A DNA stretch of 64,000 nt from an uncultured Bacteroides sp. GTDB taxonomy: Bacteria; Bacteroidota; Bacteroidia; Bacteroidales; Bacteroidaceae. Both the position numbers and the translations under genes were made by a program. Below are positions 62,684 to 64,000 of this stretch, piece after piece. Position 1 is the first letter of the stretch; each line of letters starts with the position of its first letter. Location of the stretch: NCBI RefSeq assembly GCF_900547205.1, contig NZ_URFY01000017.1:11960-75959 (forward strand), read 5' to 3'. Below the pieces are notes generated by a model that saw only the letters and a program-made list of their open reading frames with translations, had not been told where the DNA came from and did not search any database.

Positions 62684-63637
62684 ATGCAAATGATGAACAA
62701 AAATGGATTTAGCCGATGTGCGGAGACGTATATCGGTAAATTACAGGAGGAGGGGCGTTATTCTACGGCGCACGTTTACAAAAGTGCAGTCCTTTCTTTC
62801 ACTACTTTCTGCGGCACACCCACTGTGTCGTTTGGTCAACTCACTCGTGAGCAGTTGCGGCACTATAGCCAGCATCTTTATGAGTGTGGGTTGAAGCTCA
62901 ATACGGTATCTACGTATATGCGTATGATTCGTTGTATCTACAATCAGGGGGTGGAGTTGGGTAGGGCTCCTTATATTCCCCGCTTATTTCATGATGTCTA
63001 TACAGGTGTGGATGTCCGGCAAAAGAAGGCGTTGCCTATAGTTGACTTGCATAAACTTTTGTATGATGATCCCAAGTCGGAGCGTTTGCGTCATACGCAA
63101 ACCATTGCGGGGTTGATGTTCCAGTTTTGTGGAATGTCGTTCGCCGATTTAGCCCATTTGGAAAAGTCGGCGTTAGAACAGAATGTGCTGCGCTACAATC
63201 GCATCAAGACGAAGACGCCTATGAGTGTGGAAGTGCTGGATACTGCGAAGGAGATGATTAATCAGCTTTGGAACAATCAAGACTCTAAGCCCGATTGTCC
63301 CGATTATCTGTTTGACATTCTTAGTGGCGACGTGAAACGGAAGGATGAGCGTGGATATCGGGAATATCAATCCGCCCTGCGAAAGTTTAATAATCGCTTG
63401 AAAGATTTGGCACGGGTGTTGCATATCAATGCTCCCGTCACTTCCTACACGCTCCGCCATTCGTGGGCTACTACCGCGAAGTATCGGGGAGTGCCGATTG
63501 AAATGATCAGTGAATCGCTAGGTCATAAATCTATCAAAACCACACAGATCTACTTGAAGGGTTTTGGGCTTAAAGAACGTACAGAGGTAAATAGAGGGAA
63601 TTTATCTTACGTTAGAAATTGCTATGTAGGCAGATGA
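62684..63637 (+). CDS. Tyrosine recombinase of the second CPS-type switch
   Basis: This 317-residue protein (start ATG 62684) is a close paralogue of the recombinase at 6518-7462: both share YxTAHVYK near the N-terminus, TYMRMxRCIYN, MFQFCGM, YNRIKT and the catalytic block SYTLRHSWATTAKYRGVxIE with LGHKSIKTTQIYLKGF. Catalytic Arg, His and Tyr are all present. It ends 8 bases before the 55-base inverted repeat of switch 2. It is very probably the invertase for that promoter, and may also act on switch 1, since the core site is identical. Confidence 0.92.
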   Translation: MQMMNKNGFSRCAETYIGKLQEEGRYSTAHVYKSAVLSFTTFCGTPTVSFGQLTREQLRHYSQHLYECGLKLNTVSTYMRMIRCIYNQGVELGRAPYIPRLFHDVYTGVDVRQKKALPIVDLHKLLYDDPKSERLRHTQTIAGLMFQFCGMSFADLAHLEKSALEQNVLRYNRIKTKTPMSVEVLDTAKEMINQLWNNQDSKPDCPDYLFDILSGDVKRKDERGYREYQSALRKFNNRLKDLARVLHINAPVTSYTLRHSWATTAKYRGVPIEMISESLGHKSIKTTQIYLKGFGLKERTEVNRGNLSYVRNCYVGR

Positions 63638-63645
63638 TTGTAGTG

Positions 63646-63700
63646 CAAGGTATTAGTAATCAGTAAAGATGTGTATGCGTTACTTCTTAGGTAACGGAAA
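63646..63700. repeat. Invertible-promoter inverted repeat, left copy (switch 2)
   Basis: This 55-base sequence (starting CAAGGTATTAGTAATCAG) is repeated without mismatch in inverse orientation at 63946-64000. It includes the core GTTACTTCTTAGGTAACGGA (63679-63698) found in switch 1, where only 20 bases are conserved between the two repeats. Confidence 0.93.
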
Positions 63701-63823
63701 ATGCACACAGGAAACACACAATAACAATGAAAAAGGAAATTACACAATCAGAAAGGGCAAAAAGTGAAAAATGCCTGATATTCAACAGCCAAGTACTTGG
63801 ATTCAGACGATAAAATCATCGAG

Positions 63824-63861
63824 CATGAAAATAATGATATTTCATGTTCCGACTTTTTTTT
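63824..63861 (+). terminator. Possible terminator inside switch 2
   Basis: CATGAAA (63824-63830) pairs with TTTCATG (63840-63846), followed after a short gap by eight T (63854-63861). The stem is AT-rich and weak. It lies upstream of the right-pointing promoter and could block read-through from the recombinase. Confidence 0.4.
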
Positions 63862-63902
63862 GGCTTATGTTTCAGATAAAACTAAAAAAAGTGATGGAAT
63901 AT

Positions 63903-63934
63903 TTGTTTGCTATCTGTGTTTTTGTCTATCTTTG
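63903..63934 (+). promoter_or_regulatory. Invertible promoter of switch 2, pointing right (ON)
   Basis: TTG (63903-63905), 21 bases, then TATCTTTG (63927-63934) match the Bacteroides consensus. The -7 box ends 13 bases before the repeat core, exactly as in switch 1 on the opposite strand. It directs transcription out of the window to the right, where a second CPS locus is expected. Confidence 0.8.
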
Positions 63935-63945
63935 CATCGAATTTA

Positions 63946-64000
63946 TTTCCGTTACCTAAGAAGTAACGCATACACATCTTTACTGATTACTAATACCTTG
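63946..64000. repeat. Invertible-promoter inverted repeat, right copy (switch 2)
   Basis: This is the perfect inverse of 63646-63700 and reaches the window edge, so the true repeat may be longer than 55 bases. With the left copy it bounds an invertible segment of about 245 bases. Confidence 0.92.

Noticed and set aside
1..64000. CRISPR arrays, tRNA, rRNA and transposase genes
   Set aside because: None was seen on reading both strands; the repeats present are short palindromes or switch sites without spacer-repeat periodicity.

Overview
The window looks like the chromosome of a gut Bacteroides, close to the B. thetaiotaomicron / B. ovatus / B. xylanisolvens group. The reasons are the sigma-ABfr promoter boxes (TAnnTTTG), UpxY-type capsule regulation with invertible promoters, a Nudix-fold AraR regulator inside an arabinose operon, GH51/GH127/GH31 enzymes, and an anaerobic 2-oxoacid:ferredoxin oxidoreductase. 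This assignment rests on gene content and order from memory, not on a search. No rRNA, tRNA, CRISPR or transposase gene was seen.

Layout. (1) 1-6.3 kb, minus strand: a partial solute-binding / MltF-like protein, a large porin, and a 2-oxoacid:ferredoxin oxidoreductase operon (TPR protein, ferredoxin, alpha, a 58-residue membrane protein, beta, a four-helix-bundle element, gamma). (2) 6.5-27.0 kb, plus strand: a complete low-GC capsular polysaccharide (CPS) locus. It begins with a tyrosine recombinase and an invertible promoter, then UpxY, a WecA-like initiating transferase, UDP-GalNAcA synthesis, Wzy, Wzx, four glycosyltransferases, two ATP-grasp enzymes, an acetyltransferase, CapA-like and DUF2334 proteins, and Wza and Wzc. 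(3) 27.4-37.4 kb: a DUF456 protein, a beta-helix glycosidase-like protein, a GH31 enzyme, and a corrinoid methyl-transfer cassette with its own sodium symporter. (4) 37.7-39.9 kb: two secreted proteins of uncertain function. (5) 40.2-57.0 kb: rpiB-tkt, then the arabinose operon (galM-type mutarotase, symporter, AraR, AraD, AraA, kinase, GH127, GH51) and a separate GH51. (6) 57.1-61.9 kb: galactose genes (galK, MFS transporter, galM) and manA. (7) 61.9-64 kb: a structured non-coding region, a second recombinase and a second invertible promoter that faces a locus beyond the window.

Main insight. The two invertible promoters share the same recombination core (GTTAC-N7-GTAAC) and identical promoter-to-core geometry, but they sit in opposite orientations. 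As assembled, the CPS locus in this window is OFF: its promoter points back at the recombinase and a hairpin terminator lies in front of upxY. The locus to the right is ON. Other points of interest are a four-helix-bundle ORF bounded by inverted repeats between two oxidoreductase subunit genes, with a gene-less copy of the same repeat in the transketolase leader; a corrinoid methyl-transfer cassette; and twin AraR-like operators placed exactly on the arabinose promoter.
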